A stretch of 64,000 nt of DNA from Chitinimonas arctica (GTDB lineage: Bacteria; Pseudomonadota; Gammaproteobacteria; Burkholderiales; Chitinimonadaceae). The stretch is taken from the NCBI RefSeq assembly GCF_007431345.1, contig NZ_CP041730.1, positions 1,364,001-1,428,000 of the forward strand, read 5' to 3'. The position numbers and the translations under genes were made by a program. Of this stretch, positions 8,316 through 16,063 are shown in pieces. Every line of letters starts with the position of its first letter. Within the stretch, counting starts at the first letter, position 1. The notes beneath the pieces were generated by a model. That model was not told where the DNA came from and did no database searches. It saw nothing but the letters and a program-made list of their open reading frames with translations.

Positions 8316-9344
8316 TTATTGAATTTTGTTATCCGTTTTGGCCAATACGCCGTAGTAGCTCTCGCCCGGCAACATCTGCCTGGCTTCCACCTGGGCAAAA
8401 CCGGCCTGTTGCAGCATGTTCACCAAGTCATCCTTGTCCGGTAGCGCGCCGGCCACATCCGACAGCGACCACCAGAGATTCAGGGCCGCAATGGCCGGGC
8501 TGCCGCCGCGGCAGCTGGTGGTCAGCAGCAATTGCCCGCCGGGCGCCAGCATGCCGTGCAGGTGGCGCAGCAGGGGCATGCGCATCGCCAGCGGGAAGTA
8601 ATAGATATTGTTGTGCAGGGTAATCAGGTCGTAACGGCCGGTCGCGGCGAATTCCATTACGTCGCAGCAGCTCAGCTCGACCTGGTCGGCCAGCCCCCAG
8701 CGCCGCAGATTGACGCCGGCGGCATCCACGACTTCCTGCTGGTAGTCGATGGCCTGGATGCGCAACTGCGGATTGGATTGCAGCAGGTACTTCAGGTAGT
8801 AGCCGGAACCGAAGCCCACCTCCAGCACACTGCCGACCTTGCCTGTCTGCAAAGCCCAATCGATGGCTTCCTCGACAAAGGGTTCGAGGATGCGCGAGGA
8901 ACGGGCGATCAACTCGCCGTCCTGGTCCGCCAGGCTGTACTTGTGGCCGCTGCGCAAGCGGCTGGGGGCATTGAGCAGGGCGTCATAGTGATAGCGCACC
9001 ACCTCCTCCAAGGTGGCGGCGGCGATCTCGTTGCGCGGCCGGGCCAGCGAGCGCGACAACTTGCCCTTCAGTTCGTAGTAGCCATTCTTCAAACGCAGTT
9101 CGCCGAAACGCACGCCGCAGCCCAGCCAGGCTTCCAGGCCGGCCTGCTGGCTATGGTCGGTGGCCAGCCTGAGCTGGATATCGGTCAGCGTGCGGGGCCT
9201 GGCTTGCAGATAGTCGAGCAGGCCACAGGAACTGGCGGCGGTGGCGAAGCTGGTCTTGTACAGCTGATTGATATTGCCGGTAAGGCCAAGAAAGCCAAAA
9301 ATATTCTTGTCGAATACCAGTTTTTTTAGTGTGTTCAGCCGCAT
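8316..9344 (-). CDS. pigF: PigF-like O-methyltransferase
   Basis: A 342-residue SAM-dependent O-methyltransferase of the PigF type. An N-terminal dimerisation/helical region (~1-150) precedes the Rossmann domain with motif I VLEVGFGSGYYLKYL, an acidic strand-2 residue in IQAIDYQ, and DVMEFAATGRYDLITLHNN. It would methylate the 4-hydroxyl of hydroxybipyrrole carbaldehyde to give MBC, the aldehyde substrate of the PigC homologue. The ATG has AGGAGG 5 nt upstream. It sits between the export genes and the condensing enzyme. No PigN homologue, which assists PigF in Serratia, is present. Confidence 0.9.
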   Translation of the reverse strand: MRLNTLKKLVFDKNIFGFLGLTGNINQLYKTSFATAASSCGLLDYLQARPRTLTDIQLRLATDHSQQAGLEAWLGCGVRFGELRLKNGYYELKGKLSRSLARPRNEIAAATLEEVVRYHYDALLNAPSRLRSGHKYSLADQDGELIARSSRILEPFVEEAIDWALQTGKVGSVLEVGFGSGYYLKYLLQSNPQLRIQAIDYQQEVVDAAGVNLRRWGLADQVELSCCDVMEFAATGRYDLITLHNNIYYFPLAMRMPLLRHLHGMLAPGGQLLLTTSCRGGSPAIAALNLWWSLSDVAGALPDKDDLVNMLQQAGFAQVEARQMLPGESYYGVLAKTDNKIQ

Positions 9345-9391
9345 GGCGCCTCCTGTTGATGAGCTGTCGCGCCGCGCATGGGCGGCGCTTT

Positions 9392-10627
9392 CTACCAGTA
9401 GTAAAACAATCCCAGCTGCCAGGCATTCGCCTCGCGCCGGTACTCCCCCTCGCGCCGCTTTCCGCCCAGCGACTGGCTGAAGGCGGCACGCAATTCCAGG
9501 TCTTTTTGCAGCGAATACTTGAGCAGGCCGGACAAGGCGCTGCTGTGGTCATTCAGATTCCATTGCCACTGCCCTTCCACATTCAGCACGGTCGAGATCT
9601 GGCGTGACAGGGCAACGCCCAGCTTATGCCGGCCGATGCCCATGGCCGGCAGATCGGTCGCCGCGGCGCGGCGCTCGAACTCGGCGTAGCGGGCAGGTTC
9701 GGTTTCGCCGAACGACTGGTAGAAATATTCCAGGTTCAGCACGGTGTTCTCCGCCACCTTGCGATTGAGGCCCACTACCGCCCGCACCACCCGCTTGCGC
9801 TGCCACAGGCGCTCGCCGCGGCCGTCCAGCCAGGTGGCGGCCAACTCGCCATAGAGGTCGGCGCCGGCCACCGCATCGTTTTGCTGCCGGCCCAGCGCCA
9901 GGCTGGTCTGGCCGTCGCGGTAAGCCAGCAGCAGCATGGACTTGCTCGCGTCGCCGGCCCAATCGAAGGTCTGCAGGAAATTGGCGTGGCTACCGTCGGC
10001 CGTCTTGGCCGAGGTGACGATGCTATTCAAGGTGAGTTGCGGATTGGTGAACACGGTCAGCCGCAGGCCGTCCACGCCGGGCTTGTACAGGCGCTCCAGG
10101 TCGGCGGGTTGGAAGGGCGCCAGCTGGTCGGCCGGCGACCAGATCCGGCCCAAGGTCAGACTGACCGGCTGACGACCCAGGGTCAGGCGGCCGCCTTGCC
10201 AATCGTGTTGGTAATAGAGCCAATCGAAACCCACCGACACCCGATGCTGGCCGCCATGGTCCAAGCGGCGGTGCAGTGTCAGCGAACGATCCACCGGTCC
10301 TGGCTGGCTGGCCATGGTCCGGTATAAGTCGGACCGCGTCGCCGCCAGAAAATCCAGCTGTCCATGCGCCACCAGCTTGCCGGTTTCGGCCACCGGCTGC
10401 TCATAAGTCAGGCGGGCAAAACCGCTGCTGAGGAAAGCGCGGTCCTGCTCCGGCTGATCCACCAGGGTGGTACCCAGCTTCAGTACCCCCCCCAGGCGAC
10501 CCTCGCGGCTTCCCAATTCCTCGGCGAACAGTTCCTCCTCGGCCATGGCACTGCCGCTCCAGAAAACAGCGAGCGCCAGGGCCGTGCAGCAGATACCGCG
10601 ACCGCGGCGGCCCGGCTCAGCCGGCAT
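9392..10627 (-). CDS. Outer-membrane beta-barrel protein of the pigment export unit
   Basis: A 411-residue exported protein. It has a signal peptide (basic start, hydrophobic core ALALAVFWSGSAMA, cleavage after residue ~29) and alternating amphipathic strands throughout. It ends in aromatic residues (LGLFYYW), as expected for an outer-membrane barrel recognised by Bam. No named family is recognisable beyond alginate-export/DUF1302-like barrels. It overlaps the ABC ATPase gene by 11 nt and belongs to a five-gene unit with two FtsX-type permeases and a LolA-like carrier. It is the likely outer-membrane exit for the lipophilic pigment. Its role in export is inferred from context. Confidence 0.72.
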   Translation of the reverse strand: MPAEPGRRGRGICCTALALAVFWSGSAMAEEELFAEELGSREGRLGGVLKLGTTLVDQPEQDRAFLSSGFARLTYEQPVAETGKLVAHGQLDFLAATRSDLYRTMASQPGPVDRSLTLHRRLDHGGQHRVSVGFDWLYYQHDWQGGRLTLGRQPVSLTLGRIWSPADQLAPFQPADLERLYKPGVDGLRLTVFTNPQLTLNSIVTSAKTADGSHANFLQTFDWAGDASKSMLLLAYRDGQTSLALGRQQNDAVAGADLYGELAATWLDGRGERLWQRKRVVRAVVGLNRKVAENTVLNLEYFYQSFGETEPARYAEFERRAAATDLPAMGIGRHKLGVALSRQISTVLNVEGQWQWNLNDHSSALSGLLKYSLQKDLELRAAFSQSLGGKRREGEYRREANAWQLGLFYYW

Positions 10628-11354
10628 GGCTGTATTCGGCGGCCTGCGCGGCCACCGCGACGATGCCGCCGTCGCGCAGCGATATCACCCGTTTGGCGCG
10701 CGAGATCACGCGGGGATCGTGCGAACTGAAGATAAAGGTGATGCCATGTTCGCGATTCAGCTGGGCCATCAGGTCCATCAGGCTTTCGGCGGTACGCGAA
10801 TCGAGGTTGGCGGTGGGCTCGTCGGCGATCACCAACATGGGTTCGCCGGCCACCGCCCGTGCCACGGCTACCCGCTGCTGCTGGCCGCCGCTGAGCTGGT
10901 CCGGATAACGCTGCATCAGCTCGCCCAAACCCAATGCCTTCAGGGTCTTGGCGGCCGCCTCCCGGCGCTTGTCGCGCGCCATGCCGCGAAACTCCATGAC
11001 CATCTCGGTATTTTCCAGGGCGGTCAGCACCGGCATCAGGTTATAGGCCTGGAACACGAAGCCGATCTGGTCACGGCGCAGCTGCGCCAGTTCGGTGCTG
11101 GAGCTGCCCGACAGGTCGCGGCCGTTGAAGAACAACCGTCCCGAACTGGGCTGGTCCAACAATCCGATCAGGTTCAGCAAGGTGGTCTTGCCCGAGCCGG
11201 ACGGCCCGGCAATCACCACGAACTCGCTGGCCTCCACCGTCAAGTCGATATTCTTCAGCGCATGGAAGCGCTGCTTTTTCAGCTCGAATACCTTGTTGAC
11301 CTGCTCCAGCCTTATCACGCTTGTCGTTGCCATAGTTGTGCCCTTGTCAGCCAT
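10617..11354 (-). CDS. ABC transporter ATP-binding protein, LolD/MacB type
   Basis: A 245-residue ATPase with Walker A AGPSGSGKTTLLNLIG, Q-loop VFQAYNLMP, signature LSGGQQQRVAVARA, Walker B MLVIADEPTANLD and H-loop FSSHD. These are all the features of the LolD/MacB/FtsE group, which powers mechanotransmission ABC systems. It would energise the two FtsX-like permeases encoded just upstream. The ATG at 11354 overlaps the permease stop by 8 nt and has GGAGG 9 nt upstream. A second Met at 11333 is possible. Confidence 0.92.
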   Translation of the reverse strand: MADKGTTMATTSVIRLEQVNKVFELKKQRFHALKNIDLTVEASEFVVIAGPSGSGKTTLLNLIGLLDQPSSGRLFFNGRDLSGSSSTELAQLRRDQIGFVFQAYNLMPVLTALENTEMVMEFRGMARDKRREAAAKTLKALGLGELMQRYPDQLSGGQQQRVAVARAVAGEPMLVIADEPTANLDSRTAESLMDLMAQLNREHGITFIFSSHDPRVISRAKRVISLRDGGIVAVAAQAAEYSHAG

Positions 11355-12615
11355 ATCGGGTTGCCTCCACCGGCGCGAGCCGGCTGGCCTTGACGGCCGG
11401 ATAGATGGTTACCAGCAGGGTCAGCAGCAGCACGAAGATCAGGCTGAACAGCAGCTTGCCGGGATAGATAAACGAATAGAAGCGGTCGGGCAGCAACACG
11501 CCGCCGGCCTCCAGGGTAGTGCCGAACACCTCCCGGAAATTCAGCCCCTCGGTGGCGAAGTGGTAGTGGCCGGCCAGGCCCAGGGTCGCCCCCACCGCGA
11601 TGCAGAACAGCGCGAGGAACAAGGCCTCCCAGAACACCACCCGCACGACCAGGCCGGGACTGGCGCCCAGGGCCAGCATCACCCCGAATTCACGGGTGCG
11701 CTTCATCACCGAGATCAGGATGGTGTTGAGGATGGCGGCGGCCACCACGACAAAGACGATGACCATCAGCAGATACATGCCGGCCGCGTCCAGCGTCACC
11801 GCCGAGTGCAGTTCCGGCGCCACCTGGTCCCAGCGCAGCACCTCGTATTGGCTGGCGGGTAGCTCGCCGGCCAGCCTGGCCGCCAGCGCGCCGACCTGCT
11901 CGACATCCTCCAGATAGAGCGCCAGCATGCTGACTTCCCCGTCCAGCCGCGCCAGCCGCTGGGCATCGGCCAGGTCTAGTTCAGCCCAGAAAGCGTCCAG
12001 CTCCTGCATGCCGGTCTTGAAGATGCCGGTAACCTGGAAGGCTTCGCGCGATAGATCGGAACCGTTCTTCGGTTTGACGCTGAGCGTCACCCGGTCGCCC
12101 ACCCCCACTTCCAGATTACCGGCCAATTGCTGGCCGATCACGATGCCCGGCAGTGCGTGCCTGGCCTGCCGTGGCGGCAGATCGGCCAGGCTCAGGCCGG
12201 ACACGATGGACTTGCGGTCGGCGATGCGCGATACCCGTTGCTCGGCCGCCGGCTCCACCCCGGACAGGGTGATGGGTACGCCATTGGCGCCGGCCTGGAT
12301 CAGGCCGTTCAGATGCAGGCGCCGCACCACGGTCTGCACTTCCGGTACGGTGGCCCGCAATTTTTCGACGGTGGCGACCGAATCGCGCATCAGTCTATCC
12401 AGCGCGGGATCGTCGTTATAGCCGCGCTGATAGACCAGCACATGGCCCAGGCCCATCTTGATACCGATATCGACCATGGCCCGATGGCCACCGTCGGAGA
12501 GGCCCTGGAACAAAATCATCAGGCTGACCGTGACGATGATCATGACCGAGGTCAGCAGGCTGCGCTGCCGATTGCGCAGCAGATTGCGGATGGCGAGTTT
12601 GCGTTCGAGTGTCAT
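11347..12615 (-). CDS. ABC transporter permease, FtsX/LolC family (second subunit)
   Basis: A 422-residue permease beginning MTLERKLAIRNLLRNRQRSLLT, the FtsX-family cytoplasmic start before TM1. A large periplasmic domain (~50-280) follows, then three C-terminal TM helices (MYLLMVIVFVVVAAAILNTILI, ALFLALFCIAVGATLG, LLFSLIFVLLLTLLVTIYP). The true start is the ATG at 12615, which overlaps the stop of the first permease as ATGA. The longer reading frame upstream is a shadow of that gene. With its partner and the LolD-like ATPase it should form a mechanotransmission exporter that passes substrate to the periplasmic carrier. The substrate is inferred to be the pigment. Confidence 0.9.
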   Translation of the reverse strand: MTLERKLAIRNLLRNRQRSLLTSVMIIVTVSLMILFQGLSDGGHRAMVDIGIKMGLGHVLVYQRGYNDDPALDRLMRDSVATVEKLRATVPEVQTVVRRLHLNGLIQAGANGVPITLSGVEPAAEQRVSRIADRKSIVSGLSLADLPPRQARHALPGIVIGQQLAGNLEVGVGDRVTLSVKPKNGSDLSREAFQVTGIFKTGMQELDAFWAELDLADAQRLARLDGEVSMLALYLEDVEQVGALAARLAGELPASQYEVLRWDQVAPELHSAVTLDAAGMYLLMVIVFVVVAAAILNTILISVMKRTREFGVMLALGASPGLVVRVVFWEALFLALFCIAVGATLGLAGHYHFATEGLNFREVFGTTLEAGGVLLPDRFYSFIYPGKLLFSLIFVLLLTLLVTIYPAVKASRLAPVEATRYG

Positions 12616-14036
12616 GCTGCCCTCATGCCCAGTGCCGGCGAAATACGCGCCGCCCGGATGGCCGGATGCAATGCCGCCAGGAGGGAAATGACCCACATGG
12701 CCAGCAAGGGAATCAACAAGCCGCCGGCGGTCAGGCGGGCCCGCAGGACCGGCGCCACTTCCACGCCGGACAAGCTGAATTCGCCGAAATGGCGGATATC
12801 CCAGCCGACCTGCTGCAAATAGAGAATCAGGCCCAGCCCCAACAACAGGCCGGTCAGCGAAGCCAGCAAGGTCAGCGCCAGGGTTTCCAGCAGCACCAGC
12901 GCGGTGACGCCGGGCGCCGACAAGCCCAGTGCCTTCATCATGCTCAGCTCCTTCTGTCGCTCCAGCACGCTCATCAGCATGGTGTTGAGCACGCCGCTGC
13001 CGGCGATCAGAAAGACAATGAAGACCAGGCTGCCCATCAGCATCCGATTGGAGGTGATCAGGGCCAGGATATCCGGCCGCAGCGCCGACCAATCCTGTAC
13101 CGCCAAGGGCTGGCCATCCTTCAGCAGTTGCTGTAGCTGGCCGGCCAAGGCTTGCGCCTGTTGCGGTTGCCGCGCCCGGATGGCCAGCTCATGCACCTGC
13201 CCCGGCAAGCCCAGCATCTGCTGCAGATCGGCCAGGTGCAGCAGGGTACGGGTGCGATCCAGCAGGTCGGTGCCGGTGCGGCTGATGCCGACTACCTTGA
13301 CCATGAGCGACAATTGCGCGCCCTGGGCGTTTTCATACAAGAGCGTCACCAGGTCGCCCGGCCTGGCGCCCAGATTGCTGGCCAGCTTGCTACCCAACAC
13401 CACGGCCGGCGGCTGGCTGGGCGATGGTGCGATCTGCTCGACGATGGCCTGGGTCTGCGCAGCCAATCCGGCGGGTGCGGCGGTCTCCTTGCCGCCATCC
13501 AGGCGCTCCAGCTGGTCGAACGCATTGGCGATGGCCTGTTCGGTCAGCGCCTTGTCGTGCGCCTGCTGGGCCGCGCTCAACTGATGGCTGGCCGGCCACG
13601 GGGTGGCGGCCGGCGGCAGGAAATTGCCGGCGACGATCTGGCGCGGCAAGCGGGTGACCCGCCCTTCCGCGCCCGGCTCCACGCCCAGCAGCTGCACACC
13701 GACGGCGCGTTGCCGGAAACTGAGATAGGCCCAGCCATACAGCCGGCCGCTGACCGCTTCGACACCGGCTTGCGAGGCGATGCGCTGGCTTACCGCCGGC
13801 GCTTCCGACACGGTCTTCAGCAATTGGCGGCGACCGAGGTAATCGGGATGGTGGACCTGGATATGGCCCAGCTGGCCGTCGGTGGTGCCGTTGATCAATT
13901 CGGCGCTTAGTCCCTCCATGATGCCCAGCACGGCGATACACATGCCCACCCCCAGGGCGATACCGGCCCCGGTGATCAGCGTGCGGCGCCGGTTGCGGCC
14001 CAGGTTGCGGAAGGCGATCCTGGCGATGGCGTTCAT
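12612..14036 (-). CDS. ABC transporter permease, FtsX/LolC family (first subunit)
   Basis: A 474-residue permease with the FtsX topology: NAIARIAFRNLGRNRRRTLIT, then TM1 (residues ~18-40), a periplasmic MacB-like domain, and three C-terminal TM helices (MLMGSLVFIVFLIAGSGVLNTML and following). The periplasmic domain has a Pro/Gln/Ala-rich insertion (around residues 145-200) not shared by the second permease. The start ATG has AGGAGA 7 nt upstream. It lies 10 nt after the LolA-like gene and is coupled (ATGA) to the second permease gene. The pair are probably a heterodimer like LolC/LolE. Confidence 0.9.
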   Translation of the reverse strand: MNAIARIAFRNLGRNRRRTLITGAGIALGVGMCIAVLGIMEGLSAELINGTTDGQLGHIQVHHPDYLGRRQLLKTVSEAPAVSQRIASQAGVEAVSGRLYGWAYLSFRQRAVGVQLLGVEPGAEGRVTRLPRQIVAGNFLPPAATPWPASHQLSAAQQAHDKALTEQAIANAFDQLERLDGGKETAAPAGLAAQTQAIVEQIAPSPSQPPAVVLGSKLASNLGARPGDLVTLLYENAQGAQLSLMVKVVGISRTGTDLLDRTRTLLHLADLQQMLGLPGQVHELAIRARQPQQAQALAGQLQQLLKDGQPLAVQDWSALRPDILALITSNRMLMGSLVFIVFLIAGSGVLNTMLMSVLERQKELSMMKALGLSAPGVTALVLLETLALTLLASLTGLLLGLGLILYLQQVGWDIRHFGEFSLSGVEVAPVLRARLTAGGLLIPLLAMWVISLLAALHPAIRAARISPALGMRAA

Positions 14037-14046
14037 CCCGTCTCTC

Positions 14047-14838
14047 CTACTGCAAGGCGCGTTCGCCGAAATTGTCGGCGGACACCTTCACGTTGAATTT
14101 GAGCTTGCGATATTCGATCTCGGTGAATTCGCCGGCCTTGGCAGGCACCCGCATGGTGAGACGCGTGGGCACGGTCTTGCCGTCCATCGCCTTCAGCTCG
14201 GAATAGACCAGGCTGCGGGCGGCCTGCGCATCGTCGGCGCGCTGGAAGTAGTCGAGCTGGCGTGGATAGGCTTGCTGCTGGTTATCCAGATAGAGTTGGT
14301 AGATCACCTTGCCCCAGGCCACCGGCGCCGTCGGCTTGGGGCTCAACTTGACGGTATAGCGCTTGACCGCGCCCAGTCCTTCTTCCTGGCCGGCCTGCTG
14401 CTGCAGCAACTCATACTCGTAGTGGCGCGACAGATCCGTTTCGCGCATCAGATCGTCGTTGCTGAAATGGCTGCCCATCCAGCTATCGCCCAGCATGGAG
14501 CTGCCCATCACGGTGACCCTGCTGTTGCGCGGGTCATAGAAGCTGATCTTGTCGTCCACCTTGACCGTGGCATTGCCGCGCCACAGCGCCGGTCCCAGCA
14601 TCTTGATCAGGACCTTGTTCGAGGCGCTGCGATCATCGGTCAGCACCATCAGGTCATAGTCGCGCTGGTAGGCTTCCTTCTTGATCTTCATATTCATGAT
14701 GGCGGCCGAGGTGTCGCCGCGCAGGATGGTCTCGGCCTGCTTGATCCATTGCGCCAGCGGCGGCGCGTCGGGGGCGGCGGAAGCGGTGGCGCAAAGGCCG
14801 AGCGCGAGCGCGAGGGAATAGATGCGATACGAAGCCAT
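14047..14838 (-). CDS. LolA-like outer-membrane lipoprotein-sorting (periplasmic carrier) protein
   Basis: A 263-residue secreted protein. The signal peptide spans residues 1-24 (MASYRIYSLALALGLCATASA). The mature part resembles the LolA/LolB-type incomplete barrel annotated as outer-membrane lipoprotein-sorting protein: AETILRGDTSAAIMNMKI, KVLIKMLGPALWRGNATVKV, VTVMGSSMLGDSWMGSHFSNDDL, and C-terminal VPTRLTMRVPA. Such carriers shield hydrophobic cargo in the periplasm. Here it precedes two LolC-like permeases and a LolD-like ATPase, so it may carry the greasy tambjamine to the outer membrane. The ATG at 14838 is chosen because the signal peptide starts there. Confidence 0.82.
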   Translation of the reverse strand: MASYRIYSLALALGLCATASAAPDAPPLAQWIKQAETILRGDTSAAIMNMKIKKEAYQRDYDLMVLTDDRSASNKVLIKMLGPALWRGNATVKVDDKISFYDPRNSRVTVMGSSMLGDSWMGSHFSNDDLMRETDLSRHYEYELLQQQAGQEEGLGAVKRYTVKLSPKPTAPVAWGKVIYQLYLDNQQQAYPRQLDYFQRADDAQAARSLVYSELKAMDGKTVPTRLTMRVPAKAGEFTEIEYRKLKFNVKVSADNFGERALQ

Positions 14839-14912
14839 GCGTGTATTCCAACAAGTGGGAGTGGAGGGCGCCGCACAACCGAATGGCGGCCGGCGGGGTG
14901 AAATGGAGGGAT

Positions 14913-16049
14913 TCAACATAGGAGCGGCTCGACCGTGCGCCGATAGCGGAACTGCATGGCCGGCGGCGCGATCGGCTGCCCCAGGCGAGCGAAGAACCAG
15001 ACTTCGTTCGGCTCGGCCAGCAGGCATTCCAGCCGTTCGCGTATCTCGCCGTGCTGCAGCACCACGCTGACCGGGTGCAGCGCCAAGCCTTGCTCGGTCG
15101 CCGCCAGCCAGTGGGCCAGCATCGCTTCGCCGGCCAGGACCTGCTGCTGGGCGGCCGCGCCGGCATCGCCGGAATAGCTGAGGTAGCACAGCGATGCGCT
15201 GCGGCCGACCAACTCGCCCAATTGGCTGGCAATGCGGCCGGTAAAGCCGCAGCGAGCGCTGAGCGGCACCAGCGCCGGGGCCAGCGCGCAGCGATACAGC
15301 CAACGCTTCCAGCGCGGCAGCGGGCCGGTCAGTTGCTGGATATTGAAGCCGTCGCCCTCGATGCTGCCGCTGCGGGCGGAGAAGTCGATAAAGCGGTAGG
15401 TCTCGGCCCAGGCGCGGGCATCGCTGAAATCACGTTCGGCGTACTGCCCGACAAAACGGGCCAGCCGCTCGATATCCGCTTCATTGTCGCAATGCCGCCA
15501 ATGCAGCAAGGCGCTGGCCTGCAGGCGATACGGCAGCGCCGCTTCCGGATGCAACGCAGGCGTGCCGCGCTGCGGCCGCATATAGGGCGTACGCAGGGTG
15601 CGGCGTGCCTCGACCGTTTTCTGCAACCTGGCCAGCGTCACCGGCTGGGCGTCGCCTTGCTCCTCCCCCACCAGCAGCACCAGCAGCGGTTCGCAACCGT
15701 CCAGCCGCTGTGCGCCCAGATCGGTCAAGGCGCAACCGAATTCCGGCACCAGGCGCGCTTCGACCGCCAGCCCCTGCAAGCGCAGGAAGTTGTGGAACAG
15801 GGTGGCAAAGGCACCGATGCTCATCCGCATTTCCCGCTGCAAGCTGGGCAAGGCGGATAGGCAGCGGGCACGGTCCAGCCCCAGCACCAGTACCTGCCTG
15901 AGCGGGTGGCGCGAACCGGCCGCCAGATCCAGGTTGGCGTAGTAGAACTCCGGCGAGAACACCCGTACCAGCCAGGGCTGGCAGTTATGCGAAGACGGCG
16001 CCAGCCGTGCCAGATTGGCGGCATGGCGGATCTTGTCGCTAAGGGTCAT
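14913..16049 (-). CDS. pigM: PigM-like nitroreductase-family oxidase
   Basis: A 378-residue protein of the Acg/nitroreductase-like FMN family. It starts MTLSDKIRHAANLARLAPSSHNCQPW, the typical substrate/FMN-binding N-terminus. In prodigiosin synthesis PigM oxidises 4-hydroxy-bipyrrole methanol to the carbaldehyde, the step needed here between the PigH-like and PigF-like enzymes. I start at ATG 16049. A TTG at 16067 would overlap the upstream stop. It follows the tamH-like gene by 14 nt. Overall family similarity is good, but individual FMN contacts cannot be verified by eye. Confidence 0.83.
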   Translation of the reverse strand: MTLSDKIRHAANLARLAPSSHNCQPWLVRVFSPEFYYANLDLAAGSRHPLRQVLVLGLDRARCLSALPSLQREMRMSIGAFATLFHNFLRLQGLAVEARLVPEFGCALTDLGAQRLDGCEPLLVLLVGEEQGDAQPVTLARLQKTVEARRTLRTPYMRPQRGTPALHPEAALPYRLQASALLHWRHCDNEADIERLARFVGQYAERDFSDARAWAETYRFIDFSARSGSIEGDGFNIQQLTGPLPRWKRWLYRCALAPALVPLSARCGFTGRIASQLGELVGRSASLCYLSYSGDAGAAAQQQVLAGEAMLAHWLAATEQGLALHPVSVVLQHGEIRERLECLLAEPNEVWFFARLGQPIAPPAMQFRYRRTVEPLLC

Positions 16050-16063
16050 GGCGTCGGACCGGC

